A stretch of 64,000 nt of DNA from Fictibacillus sp. b24 (lineage in GTDB: Bacteria > Bacillota > Bacilli > Bacillales > Fictibacillaceae): assembly GCF_030348825.1 (NCBI RefSeq), contig NZ_JAUCES010000005.1:124001-188000 (forward strand), given 5' to 3'. Shown one piece after another: positions 56,169 through 64,000 of the stretch (its first letter is position 1; every line of letters starts with the position of its first letter). The notes under the pieces are model-generated. The model did no database searches. It saw nothing but the letters and a program-made list of their open reading frames with translations, and was not told the DNA's origin. Made by a program: the position numbers and the translations under genes.

Positions 56169-57539
56169 ATGGGATTACCGAAGCAAAATGTTGACAACCA
56201 GATGAGACAAAAAAGTCTTACTAAATTTTTAATTCCATCATTAATTGGTATTTTCTTATTTATGATTCCCATCTCATATAATGGAGAAATAACGATTCCT
56301 GTAGCTATTTTAGCGGGGATTCTGCAAGACTTAATCGGGGATTATATTCCTCAAATTATGACAGCGATCATTGCAATTACGGTTATTGGATCGTTGGGAA
56401 CTTATTTTTTCAAGCCTAAAGCCATTGTTAACCAGCCGTTTTTGAACACGCTGTTCAACGTTAATATCGCATGGCAATTGATTCGTTTACTTGGACTCAT
56501 TTTTGCAGTGATGACATTGTTTAAACTAGGACCTGAAGCCGTATGGTCTGAGAATACAGGACAGCTTCTGCTTTACGATCTGATTCCGGTATTGTTCTCC
56601 GTGTTCTTGTTTGCAGGTTTGTTTTTACCTTTATTGTTCAACTTCGGATTATTAGAGTTTTGTGGAGCGCTGCTCGTTAAAATCATGCGTCCAGTGTTCA
56701 AACTGCCAGGACGTTCATCGATTGACTGTCTAGCTTCTTGGCTAGGTGATGGGACGATTGGTGTTCTTTTAACGAACAAGCAGTACGAAGAAGGGTATTA
56801 TACGAAACGTGAAGCGGCTGTAATTGGTACAACTTTCTCTGTTGTATCTATAACTTTCGCAATTGTGGTACTTGCTCAAGTAGATTTGGCTCACATGATT
56901 GTTCCTTATTATTTAACGGTTGTTTTGGCAGGGCTAGTATGTGCGATTATTATCCCGCGCATTCCGCCGTTATCCAGAAAGCCGGATACGTATTATGAAG
57001 GGGCAAAAGAAAACGTAGCGGATGAAGTAATTCCTCAAGGGGAAACACCTTTCAGCTTCGGGCTTAAAAAAGCGGTTGACCGCGCTGATCAAAACAAAAA
57101 ACCAGGACTTTTAGTTAAAGAGGGTATTCAAAACGTACTTGATATGTGGATGGGTGTTGTGCCGATCGTTATGGCGATTGGAACATCTGCATTGATGGTC
57201 GCAGAGTTCACACCTTTCTTCACGTACCTTGGTGCACCGTTCGTACCGATTCTAGAGCTGCTGCAAGTTCCATTTGCATCAGATGCAGCAGAGACAATCG
57301 TAATCGGGTTTGCAGACATGTTCCTGCCATCGATTATCGGAGCGGGCATTGAAAGTGAACTGACTCGATTTGTAATAGCAGCGATGTCTGTTATTCAATT
57401 AATTTATATGTCTGAAGTTGGCGGACTGCTTTTAGCATCAAAAGTGCCGGTTAACTTTAAAGATTTAGTGATCATCTTTTTCCTGCGTACCTTTATTTCA
57501 CTCCCAATTGTTGTGGGAATGGCGCATCTAATGTTTTAA
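56169..57539 (+). CDS. YjiH-family membrane protein with nucleoside-recognition (Gate) domains
   Basis: 456 residues and about 10-11 membrane helices from the ATG at 56169, preceded by GAAAGAGAGG; an upstream in-frame ATG at 56130 is less likely. Gate-type segments at about 130-230 (CGALLVKIMRPVFKLPGRSSIDCLASWLGDG) and again near the C terminus (GIGFADMFLPSIIGAGIE-like). Members are inner-membrane transporters or channels with unknown substrates. In other bacteria YjiH is found with arginine or peptide metabolism genes; here it is alone. Confidence 0.82.
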   Translation: MGLPKQNVDNQMRQKSLTKFLIPSLIGIFLFMIPISYNGEITIPVAILAGILQDLIGDYIPQIMTAIIAITVIGSLGTYFFKPKAIVNQPFLNTLFNVNIAWQLIRLLGLIFAVMTLFKLGPEAVWSENTGQLLLYDLIPVLFSVFLFAGLFLPLLFNFGLLEFCGALLVKIMRPVFKLPGRSSIDCLASWLGDGTIGVLLTNKQYEEGYYTKREAAVIGTTFSVVSITFAIVVLAQVDLAHMIVPYYLTVVLAGLVCAIIIPRIPPLSRKPDTYYEGAKENVADEVIPQGETPFSFGLKKAVDRADQNKKPGLLVKEGIQNVLDMWMGVVPIVMAIGTSALMVAEFTPFFTYLGAPFVPILELLQVPFASDAAETIVIGFADMFLPSIIGAGIESELTRFVIAAMSVIQLIYMSEVGGLLLASKVPVNFKDLVIIFFLRTFISLPIVVGMAHLMF

Positions 57540-57542
57540 CAA

Positions 57543-57588
57543 AGAAAGCTGTTCAGAGGGTTTATTACCCTTCTGAACAGCTTTTTTA
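57543..57588 (+). terminator. Terminator of the YjiH-like gene
   Basis: AAAGCTGTTCAGA/TCTGAACAGCTTT, inner GGG/CCC, then TTTTTT. Confidence 0.9.
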
Positions 57589-57611
57589 TTTTATAGCATA
57601 AATTGTTTCTA

Positions 57612-57652
57612 AATTGTAAGGGGTCTGTCCCGGGGACAGACCCCTTACAATT
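57612..57652. repeat. Perfect 20-bp inverted repeat (GGGGTCTGTCCC type)
   Basis: Left arm AATTGTAAGGGGTCTGTCCC and its exact reverse complement are separated by one base. It starts 3 bases beyond the glutathione peroxidase stop codon. A related short palindrome TGGGGTCAGACCCCA is near 59482-59500. It can form a cruciform or RNA hairpin and looks like a REP-type element or GPx 3'-end stabiliser. Confidence 0.85.
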
Positions 57653-57654
57653 AT

Positions 57655-58131
57655 TTATAACAACTCTTTTATGTGTTTTTCAATCGTTTCTGGTTTGTCT
57701 GTCGGCGCAAAACGTTTAACGACTTTTCCGTCACGGTCGACCAAGAACTTTGTGAAGTTCCACTTAATCCCCTTAGATCCTAAAATTCCTGGTGCCTCAG
57801 CAGCCAAGTATTTAAAAAGTGGATGTGCATCATCTCCGTTAACGTTCACTTTCGCAAACATCGGAAAGTTAACGCCGTAATTCAACTCGCAAAACTCCAT
57901 GATCTCGTCACTCGTGCCAGGCTCTTGTGCACCGAATTGGTTACATGGAAAACCGAGCACTGTTACTCCTTGTTCTTTATGGCCTTCATAGAGTGATTGA
58001 AGCCCTTGGTATTGAGGTGTAAACCCGCACTTGCTTGCTGTGTTTACAATCAAGAGCACGTCTCCTTTGTAAGAGTCCAGACTCGTTTTTTCACCTTTGA
58101 TGGTTTCAACTGAAAAATCATAAACTGACAT
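57655..58131 (-). CDS. Thiol (glutathione-type) peroxidase, BsaA-like
   Basis: 158 residues from ATG at 58131 after GAGGAG. Active-site motif [11 protein letters not shown] with C35 (cysteine, not selenocysteine), then [13 protein letters not shown] and [12 protein letters not shown], giving the Cys-Gln-Trp-Asn catalytic set. It reduces peroxides with thioredoxin-type or other thiols. Close in length to B. subtilis BsaA (160). Its 3' end abuts a perfect inverted repeat. Confidence 0.93.
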   Translation of the reverse strand: MSVYDFSVETIKGEKTSLDSYKGDVLLIVNTASKCGFTPQYQGLQSLYEGHKEQGVTVLGFPCNQFGAQEPGTSDEIMEFCELNYGVNFPMFAKVNVNGDDAHPLFKYLAAEAPGILGSKGIKWNFTKFLVDRDGKVVKRFAPTDKPETIEKHIKELL

Positions 58132-58246
58132 ATTCTCAAGCTCCTCTATTAGCATTTTTTATTAGTTTAACGGTAAATGAAACGGCTTTCACTGAAAATG
58201 CTCGCAGTGGTAAAATAAGGAGGAAGGTATAAGGGGGACGAATAAA

Positions 58247-58729
58247 ATGGACGCAGTGTTTCATGTGGAACATCAAGTTTTTAACTACCGTGTGGCAGCC
58301 GTTATGATTGAAGATGGGCGTGTTTTACTACATAGGGCTAAAAAAGAAACAAATTGGTCTTTGCCTGGGGGAAGGGTAAAACTTGGTGAAGATGCTAAGG
58401 CGAGTTTGCAGCGTGAAATGAAGGAAGAATTAGATTTGCAGGTAACGGTTGATCGCTTTTTATGGACGGTTGAGAACTTTTTTACCTATTCGGAGAAAGA
58501 AATTCATGAGGTTGGCTTATACTTTAGACTAACAGCAGAAAACCCATTGCCGTTTCATAATGGTGAAGAATTTACGGTTTTAGAAGCTGAAAGGCTAGTC
58601 TTCAAATGGGTTCCCCTACAAGATTTGAACCAGTATGTGCTGTACCCTGAAGTGGTGAAGAACAAGCTGATATCTGGTTCCTTCGAGCCGGATTATTTTC
58701 TGGTAAACAGCGACTTGCAAAATGTATAA
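58247..58729 (+). CDS. Nudix hydrolase
   Basis: 160 residues. Nudix box GGRVKLGEDAKASLQREMKEEL matches Gx5Ex7REUxEEU. Substrate unknown; it could be a nucleoside diphosphate derivative. ATG at 58247 after GGGGG. The next gene follows after 14 bases, so the two probably form a pair. Confidence 0.92.
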   Translation: MDAVFHVEHQVFNYRVAAVMIEDGRVLLHRAKKETNWSLPGGRVKLGEDAKASLQREMKEELDLQVTVDRFLWTVENFFTYSEKEIHEVGLYFRLTAENPLPFHNGEEFTVLEAERLVFKWVPLQDLNQYVLYPEVVKNKLISGSFEPDYFLVNSDLQNV

Positions 58730-58743
58730 GAAAGAGGATTATC

Positions 58744-59193
58744 ATGCACCCAACGATAAAAAAATTAAATGTTAAAACGCTAGATCGTCCTGTATTGATT
58801 ATCAATCACCCTTCTGAATATAGTGAAGTGGTGAACTCGTTTGCAGCAGAAGTTCATCAAGAACCAAAAGAAGAATTTTATTCATTTGTTCAGGTATTCG
58901 GTACAACAAATGAGCAGCTGCAAAAAGGTGCGAAATTGGGAGCCGAAAAGGTAGAGAGCGATGGCCTTCTATGGCTATGCTACCCGAAAAAGAGTTCAAA
59001 AACGTATAAAGGATCTGATTGCTCGCGAGAATCAGTCGCTGCGCTATTATCGGACGAAGGATTCGAACCAGTTAGGCAGGTAGCTATCGATGAAGACTGG
59101 TCAGCGTTAAGATTCAGAAAGCCAGAGCACATCAAATCCATGACTCGTAAAAGTGCAGTAACTAAAGAAGGCCAAAAGAGAATAAAGAATTAG
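58744..59193 (+). CDS. DUF3052-like protein
   Basis: 149 residues. The stretch GLLWLCYPKKSSKTYKGSDCSRES, followed by GFEPVRQVAIDEDWSALRFRKPEHI, is a widely conserved small-protein pattern I associate with DUF3052-like proteins. No catalytic motif, membrane helix or signal. ATG after AAGAGGA. Probably co-transcribed with the Nudix gene and ended by the following terminator. Confidence 0.65.
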   Translation: MHPTIKKLNVKTLDRPVLIINHPSEYSEVVNSFAAEVHQEPKEEFYSFVQVFGTTNEQLQKGAKLGAEKVESDGLLWLCYPKKSSKTYKGSDCSRESVAALLSDEGFEPVRQVAIDEDWSALRFRKPEHIKSMTRKSAVTKEGQKRIKN

Positions 59194-59243
59194 AAAGTGA
59201 AAGGCTCAGGAGGTTAAAAATCTTGGTGCCTTCCACTTTTTTT
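59193..59243 (+). terminator. Terminator of the Nudix-DUF operon
   Basis: AAAGTGAAAGGC/GCCTTCCACTTT with a long loop and T tract. Confidence 0.75.
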
Positions 59244-59606
59244 GAAAAAGTTATGAAGACGAAACTTGTTTGTATATGTGGGATGAGCATTACAAGGAAG
59301 ATGTCTACTTCAAGAAAACACATTAAAAAATTCAAAGGTAATTCATTTTAATTCCGCGGTAATGCGTAATATATCCGCGTATAAGGTCCATAATTCCGTG
59401 TATAAATTTATTTATCCGATTTTCGACTAATTTACTAAGAGTGTCCACCCCATTTGTACAAAATGGGGTTGTTTGTAATTGTGTGGGGTCAGACCCCAAG
59501 GCTGACGCCGCACTACGCCTCAAGGCTTATTACAAAATACAGCCTCGGCCAGTTTTAAGAAAATGCGCAGGAAGGTAAGCTAAAGATACGAAAGGAGGAA
59601 GCCAAT
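59244..59606. other. Gene-free region upstream of lia with several short palindromes
   Basis: No gene. It holds loosely repeated CCGCG/CCGTG-TATAA motifs (59355-59412), a palindrome ACCCCATT-TGTAC-AAAATGGGGT (about 59446-59468), and TGGGGTCAGACCCCA (about 59482-59500). The LiaR-dependent promoter of liaI should be in the last ~100 bp, but I could not identify its box with confidence. Confidence 0.5.
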
Positions 59607-59954
59607 ATGAAAAAATTAGGCTTACTTGTAGTTGGAGGAATTGCTGCGATCGTGCTGATCGCTAACCTAGGTCCGATGGTCGGTCTTGCGATTGGTCTTG
59701 CCGTCATGTATTACGCATTTAAGAAAGCGACAGCTGCAGAAACAGGAGGAAAGAAGTTCTGGTGGGGCGCACTTTCAGTTGCAGGTCTTTGTGTATCGGT
59801 AGCAAACCTGCCGGCTATCTTAGGAGCAGTTGCAATCTATGTACTGTACATCGTGTATAAGAAGTGGAATCAATCAGCAATAGTGGAAGACAACGTTGAT
59901 AACGATCCGTTCACTAACTTTGAAAGAGAATGGGCAAAACTTAAAAACAGCTAA
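59607..59954 (+). CDS. liaI: LiaI-like membrane protein
   Basis: 115 residues with two or three membrane helices (LGLLVVGGIAAIVLIANLGP, VGLAIGLAVMYYAF, ALSVAGLCVSVANLPAILGAV) and a short charged C-terminal tail. ATG after AAAGGAGG. Position just before a PspA/LiaH gene and liaFSR identifies it as the LiaI-type partner, which anchors LiaH at the membrane under envelope stress. It is shorter and less conserved than the other lia proteins. Confidence 0.8.
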   Translation: MKKLGLLVVGGIAAIVLIANLGPMVGLAIGLAVMYYAFKKATAAETGGKKFWWGALSVAGLCVSVANLPAILGAVAIYVLYIVYKKWNQSAIVEDNVDNDPFTNFEREWAKLKNS

Positions 59955-59988
59955 AAAAAATGATAATCAATTAAAGGAGCGAATTACT

Positions 59989-60633
59989 ATGAATTTATTT
60001 GAACGCATTAAAAACTCGATCTCAGCGGATGTTCATGAACTTTTAGATCAAAAAGAAGAAAAGAACCCTCTTTCTCTTCTGAATCAATATTTAAGACAAT
60101 GTGAGCTAGAAGTGAATAAAGCAAGAAAGCTAGTTGAGCGTCAGCAGCTTTTAAGAGACCAATTTGCTCGAGAAACAGAAGAAGCAGAGTCGAAAGCAGC
60201 TAAACGTGCACATCAAGCTGATCTGGCACAGCAAGCAAATGAATCAGAGTTGTATCAATTCGCGATCCAAGAAAAAGAGCAGCATGAAACACGAGCTGAT
60301 AAGCTAAAGGAATCCACACAGCAGGCAGAAAAAGACCTGTCAGAGTTAGAACAAAAGTATGACCTCATGAAACATAAGCTGAAAGATATGCAGATTAAGC
60401 GTATGGAACTGATGGGACGTGAAAATGTAGCACGTGCGCACCAGAAGATGGACCGCGTTATCGACCCATCAAGTTCAATGAAAAAATCAACGTTCCGCTT
60501 TGATGAGCTTGAAAACTATATGGATCGTCTTGAACAAAAAGTAAACGCAGATTATCATGCGAGTTCGATGGAAGCGAAGCTCGCGAAATTAGAAAAAGAA
60601 TGGAAAAAAGAAGACTCACATACTACCGTTTAA
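59989..60633 (+). CDS. liaH: PspA/IM30-family protein LiaH
   Basis: 214 residues, almost entirely alpha-helical with long coiled coils (about 25-150), as in PspA, LiaH and Vipp1. It starts MNLFERIKNSISADVHELLDQ, close to LiaH. Forms ring- or rod-like assemblies that protect the membrane from stress. ATG at 59989 after AAAGGAG; longer in-frame starts overlap liaI. Confidence 0.92.
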   Translation: MNLFERIKNSISADVHELLDQKEEKNPLSLLNQYLRQCELEVNKARKLVERQQLLRDQFARETEEAESKAAKRAHQADLAQQANESELYQFAIQEKEQHETRADKLKESTQQAEKDLSELEQKYDLMKHKLKDMQIKRMELMGRENVARAHQKMDRVIDPSSSMKKSTFRFDELENYMDRLEQKVNADYHASSMEAKLAKLEKEWKKEDSHTTV

Positions 60634-60664
60634 TGCAGTATGTGATACGATAAAAAAAGACAAC

Positions 60665-60688
60665 AGGCGCAAAGTGCTGCGCCTTTTA
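60665..60688 (+). terminator. Partial terminator between liaH and liaF
   Basis: AGGCGCA-AAGTGC-TGCGCCT followed by TTTTATG. Short T tract, so read-through into liaFSR is likely; this would give much more liaIH than liaFSR transcript. Confidence 0.7.
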
Positions 60689-60720
60689 TGTCGTTTATGA
60701 CAGAAAGTGAGTGAGTGCAG

Positions 60721-61455
60721 ATGCTGAACATGAAAAAAAGTGATTTGATCAGTTGGGGGCTTTTAATCGCCTGTGTATTCGTGCTGTTAGAAGCCACTCT
60801 GAACGGCGAGGGGATCTTGTTCTCTCTTTTACTGGGTGCTGCACTCATGTTTTTTGGACGTAAACGATTACCGAGACGTTCGGGTAAGATCATGTTCTGG
60901 GTCGGTGTATTTATTACGGTCATGAACATTTTAAGCATGTACACATTTAAGCTTTTGTTAGTCGCTATCGTTATTTATGTGATCTATGAATTTTATCAAA
61001 CCAAACAAAATCCGGTTGTGATCACGCCGCACGTTGAAGAACAACATGCTTCCTCACAGCATGAAGATATATACAGAAAAGAGCCGCTTTTAAAAAATAT
61101 CATCATTGGCACTCAACAAACCCCAGAGCATGTGTATGTATGGAGTGACATCAACATTCAATGCGGACCTGGAGACTCTATTATCGATTTGAGTCAGACG
61201 ATTCTCCCTAAAGGGGAAGCGGTTATTATGATACGCGGCTTTATCGGTAATATCACGATACAGATTCCTTACGAGGTGGAAACGGCAGTCAGTCATTCTG
61301 TGTTTGTAGGTAATACAAGCATCTTTGATCAGCCAGAGCCTAAAATGTTTAACCAGACGTTATTTTTTAGAACAAAAGGTTACGGTGAAGCTGAGAAAAA
61401 AGTGAAAATCGTGACAAGTTTAATCGCTGGAAGTTTGGAGGTGAAGCGGGTATGA
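60721..61455 (+). CDS. liaF: LiaF negative regulator
   Basis: 244 residues. Three or four N-terminal membrane helices (about 8-95), then a cytoplasmic beta-rich LiaF C-terminal domain (DUF2154-like; about 120-240; NIIIGTQQTPEHVYVWSDINIQCGPGDSIIDL). Inhibits LiaS in absence of stress. ATG at 60721; GTG two codons upstream is an alternative because the binding site is weak. Stop overlaps liaS start (ATGA). Confidence 0.92.
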   Translation: MLNMKKSDLISWGLLIACVFVLLEATLNGEGILFSLLLGAALMFFGRKRLPRRSGKIMFWVGVFITVMNILSMYTFKLLLVAIVIYVIYEFYQTKQNPVVITPHVEEQHASSQHEDIYRKEPLLKNIIIGTQQTPEHVYVWSDINIQCGPGDSIIDLSQTILPKGEAVIMIRGFIGNITIQIPYEVETAVSHSVFVGNTSIFDQPEPKMFNQTLFFRTKGYGEAEKKVKIVTSLIAGSLEVKRV

Positions 61456-62492
61456 GTACCGTTTTGCGCCACATGTTTTCCGGTATTGCGTCAGCTTTTT
61501 CCGTATCCACCGTCTTGGGGGCAATCGTATATTCTTTATTTCCGATCGATGACTGGAACTTTTTATTAGAGAAGCGGTTGCTTGATATTCCAATGGCATT
61601 CGTACTGCCTTTTCTTGTGTTTATCATGGGAGCTTTCTTTGGTTTGAATTCTGGCATTACGTCTCGTAAACAGCTTAATCTTATCAATCGTACGCTAGCT
61701 TCGATTGAGGATGGCAGACAAGTAAACATGAAAGAAGTTTCTAGTCTTGAGTTAAGGGCCATCACAAAACGAATGGAAGGCATTCAGAAGCAGTTAGGCG
61801 AGAAGATTCGCCAGTCACAAAAAATGGCGACTGAGAAAGCCGTCGATCAAGAAAAGCGAATTCAAGAAATTATTTCCCAAGAAAGAAATCGCTTAGCGAG
61901 AGAGCTTCATGATTCTGTTTCTCAGCAGCTGTTTGCAGCAAGTATGATCATGTCTGCTGTCAACGAAACGCGGTCAGAAGAAGACACACGTGAATCGAAG
62001 CAGCTAAGACTTGTCGAAGAAACGATCCATCAAACACAGCTTGAGATGAGGGCACTTCTCTTGCATCTTCGTCCAGCAGCATTAAATGGCAAGTCGCTGC
62101 AAAAAGGGATGGAAGAACTTTTACAAGAGCTGCTGCAAAAAGTACCGATCGAATTGAAGTGGAAAATTGAAACGATCCCTCTTGATAAAGGGGTAGAGGA
62201 TCATCTGTTTCGTATTTTACAAGAATCGGTGTCTAATATCTTGCGGCATGCACAGGCAAACAAAGCTCAAATTCTGCTTGTTCAGCGTGACGATCTTATT
62301 ATCCTTCGTATTGAGGATGATGGAGTCGGCTTTAAGATGGATCAGGACAAAACAGGTTCATATGGACTTCAGAATATGCATGAACGTGCGGCTGAAATCG
62401 GCGGTACGCTTAAGATTGTGAGTCTGCCAGGTGAAGGAACACGACTTGAAGTAAAAGTTCCAATTTTATCAGCGGGAGAGGAAAAAGTATGA
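61452..62492 (+). CDS. liaS: Sensor histidine kinase LiaS
   Basis: 346 residues. Two membrane helices (about 10-30 and 48-68), with short loop (intramembrane sensing), HAMP-like linker, HisKA_3 with H153 in [16 protein letters not shown], and HATPase with DDGVGF and [12 protein letters not shown]. NarL-type kinase, partner of LiaR. Overlaps liaF and liaR by ATGA. Confidence 0.95.
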   Translation: MSTVLRHMFSGIASAFSVSTVLGAIVYSLFPIDDWNFLLEKRLLDIPMAFVLPFLVFIMGAFFGLNSGITSRKQLNLINRTLASIEDGRQVNMKEVSSLELRAITKRMEGIQKQLGEKIRQSQKMATEKAVDQEKRIQEIISQERNRLARELHDSVSQQLFAASMIMSAVNETRSEEDTRESKQLRLVEETIHQTQLEMRALLLHLRPAALNGKSLQKGMEELLQELLQKVPIELKWKIETIPLDKGVEDHLFRILQESVSNILRHAQANKAQILLVQRDDLIILRIEDDGVGFKMDQDKTGSYGLQNMHERAAEIGGTLKIVSLPGEGTRLEVKVPILSAGEEKV

Positions 62493-63118
62493 TTAAAGTG
62501 TTATTAGTGGATGATCACGAGATGGTGCGAATCGGCGTTTCTGCTTATCTTTCTGCGCAGGCTGATATTGAAGTAACAGCAGAAGCGGAAAACGGAAAAG
62601 TAGCTGTAGAGAAGGCATTGGCGATTAAACCAGACATTATCTTGATGGACCTTGTGATGGACGAAATGGACGGTATCGAAGCGACACGCGAGATTACAAA
62701 TGCTTGGCCGGAAGCGAAAATCATTGTCGTTACAAGTTTTCTTGATGATGAAAAAGTGTATCCTGCATTAGAGGCAGGAGCTTCAAGCTATATGTTAAAA
62801 ACATCAAAAGCGAGCGATATTGCTCAAGCCGTTCGCGATACATTCCACGGAAAGTCCGTTCTTGAACCCGAAGTAACGGGGAAGATGATGAGCAAGATGA
62901 GACAAAAGCAAACGCGCGAGCCACATGAAGAGCTGACCGCGCGCGAGATGGAAATCTTAATGCTGATGACAAAAGGAAAGACAAACCAAGAAATCGCGGA
63001 TGAGCTGTTTATCGCTTTAAAAACAGTGAAAGTACACGTGAGCAATATCTTGAGCAAACTGGATGTGCAAGATCGAACACAGGCTGTTATTTATGCCTTT
63101 AACCATTCGTTGGTTTAG
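62489..63118 (+). CDS. liaR: NarL-family response regulator LiaR
   Basis: 209 residues. Receiver with D54 ([13 protein letters not shown]), then LuxR-type HTH at about 145-205 ([44 protein letters not shown]). Activates liaIH in response to lipid II antibiotics and envelope damage. Unlike B. subtilis the operon has no liaG between liaH and liaF. Confidence 0.95.
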   Translation: MIKVLLVDDHEMVRIGVSAYLSAQADIEVTAEAENGKVAVEKALAIKPDIILMDLVMDEMDGIEATREITNAWPEAKIIVVTSFLDDEKVYPALEAGASSYMLKTSKASDIAQAVRDTFHGKSVLEPEVTGKMMSKMRQKQTREPHEELTAREMEILMLMTKGKTNQEIADELFIALKTVKVHVSNILSKLDVQDRTQAVIYAFNHSLV

Positions 63119-63138
63119 TCATTGTTGCTCTTGAAAGT

Positions 63139-63267
63139 GGTTGATTTCCGTTCCAGGTGCTCGCTTTCCGCGGGGCAGGCGGTGAGCCACATTCGGACGT
63201 TTCACTTTTAAGTGTCTCACCTGACCGCCAGTCCCGCAGGAGTCTCGCGCCTTACACTCCAATCAAC
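63139..63267 (-). repeat. Palindromic intergenic repeat, copy 7 (reverse orientation)
   Basis: Copy with termini GGTTGATTT and AATCAAC; orientation as copy 1. It lies between liaR and the convergent adenine deaminase gene where no other terminator was found. Confidence 0.9.
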
Positions 63268-63343
63268 TTATCAATGAAGAGAGTAAACCAAATGAGCAAA
63301 AAGCAACATTCTTTTAGATAACCGCCTTGTTGATAGTCTTTAT

Positions 63344-64000
63344 TTATTCGACTTTCACAGAGATATGCTGAAACGTTTTAAAGTCGAAAAGTCCTAAATC
63401 TGTCAGCTTCATTTCCGGAATAACAGGTAGAGTTAAAAAAGATAGCGTTAAGAACGGATCGAAGTCACCGGTAAAACCGATCTCGTTTAGCTTAGCTTTT
63501 AAGTAGATAATTTCCTCATTTACTTTTGTAAAAGGTTGATCTGACATTAATCCTGAGATAGGCAGGGGAACGGATGCGAGAACCTTTCCATCTTTAACGA
63601 TTACATAGCCGCCCTGCATCTTTTGGATGGCATCGATAGCCAAAAGCATATCTTCATCATTCGTGCCTGCAACGACAAGGTTATGAGAATCGTGAGCTAC
63701 AGTCGACGCGATCGCACCGTTTTTAATTAAAAGTCCCTTAACAACGCCAAGACCGATGTTTCCGGTTTGTTTATGCCGTTCGATAACAGCCATTTTTAAT
63801 AAATCGTCAGAAATTGAAGGTGTAAAAAGGCCGTTTTCTGCTTTAGCACGCAACACCTTCTTTTTTGTTACAAGCTGGTTCGGAATGACCTCAATGACGT
63901 GAATGGAATCTCCGTCACTAATGGGGATAGCGAGCTTTTCAGATCCTATCTCCGGAAGATTCACCGATTGCATTAAAGGAGCTGGAGGTTTTTCTGTGTT
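63344..64000 (-). CDS. Adenine deaminase, C-terminal part (start outside window)
   Basis: About 218 codons are visible; the frame stays open through the last base, so the N-terminal metal-binding half is beyond the window. The segment STVAHDSHNLVVAGTNDEDMLLAI is the highly conserved C-terminal motif of AdeC-type adenine deaminases, and MQGGYVIVKDGKVLASVPLPISGLMSDQP also fits. The enzyme converts adenine to hypoxanthine for purine salvage. No terminator follows; repeat copy 7 lies downstream. Confidence 0.9.
   Translation of the reverse strand, partial: NTEKPPAPLMQSVNLPEIGSEKLAIPISDGDSIHVIEVIPNQLVTKKKVLRAKAENGLFTPSISDDLLKMAVIERHKQTGNIGLGVVKGLLIKNGAIASTVAHDSHNLVVAGTNDEDMLLAIDAIQKMQGGYVIVKDGKVLASVPLPISGLMSDQPFTKVNEEIIYLKAKLNEIGFTGDFDPFLTLSFLTLPVIPEMKLTDLGLFDFKTFQHISVKVE

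Overview
The window looks like an oriC-proximal stretch of chromosome from a low-GC Gram-positive of the family Bacillaceae, possibly Fictibacillus or a close relative. The reasons are the walRKHIJ-htrC-rlmH gene order, strong AGGAGG-type ribosome binding sites with many TTG/GTG starts, a complete lia cell-envelope stress operon, a Bce/Yxd-type peptide-sensing module, and SAM-I and glycine riboswitches. The species call is an inference; no rRNA or tRNA gene was seen.

Layout. 1-9.8 kb: the 3' part of an M23/LysM/G5 cell-wall peptidase, then walR-walK-walH-walI-walJ, an HtrA-type protease, a CxxH/CxxC mini-protein and rlmH, with a cluster of DnaA-box-like 9-mers before rlmH. 10-17 kb: a Vpr-like subtilase, a glycine riboswitch that controls a CycA-like permease, and katG. 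17-21.4 kb: a secreted coiled-coil protein, a cupin/HD-GYP protein, a MurE-like ligase with a changed third-residue motif, and a small exported protein. 21.7-24.9 kb: a LysR regulator divergent from a GntP permease and a 3-hydroxybutyrate-dehydrogenase-like SDR. 25-28.8 kb: a tight five-gene operon (Ycf46-type AAA ATPase, DUF1257/Ycf35-like, DUF2997-like, membrane HhH protein, NrdG-like radical SAM protein) with no obvious known function. 28.8-33.3 kb: a Yxd/Bce-type two-component system plus ABC transporter on the minus strand. 33.4-35.7 kb: VOC protein, AraC regulator and a DUF817 membrane protein.

35.8-40 kb: a sulfur-scavenging locus. Two divergent SAM-I riboswitches, each with its own promoter and terminator, control an acyl-CoA-dehydrogenase-like flavoprotein on one side and an NtaA/DszA-type monooxygenase plus a MetQ-like lipoprotein on the other. 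40-46.3 kb: a POT peptide transporter, an isolated rlmN-type gene, then a strong promoter with a short leader peptide, a long stem and two tandem terminators in front of a Smr-less MutS2-like ATPase and a GNAT. 46.3-50 kb: a beta-helix protein, then 12 direct GTTTRC iterons followed by an actin-like ParM and a ParR-like adaptor, which together form a complete type II segregation cassette on what looks like a chromosome. 50.5-59.2 kb: large catalase KatE, exported and small proteins, a frameshifted Eis-like GNAT, an RluF-like pseudouridine synthase, a YjiH-type membrane protein, glutathione peroxidase and Nudix. 59.6-63.1 kb: liaI-liaH-liaF-liaS-liaR. The window ends inside an adenine deaminase gene.

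Seven copies of a ~130-bp imperfect palindromic repeat (termini GTTGATT...AATCAAC) are scattered through the intergenic spaces. Two of them carry a second 125-bp element at exactly the same internal site. The best candidates for undescribed biology are the five-gene AAA/radical-SAM operon with its shared C-terminal tail motif, the attenuator-controlled MutS2-like gene, and the chromosomal parM-parR cassette with its iterons.
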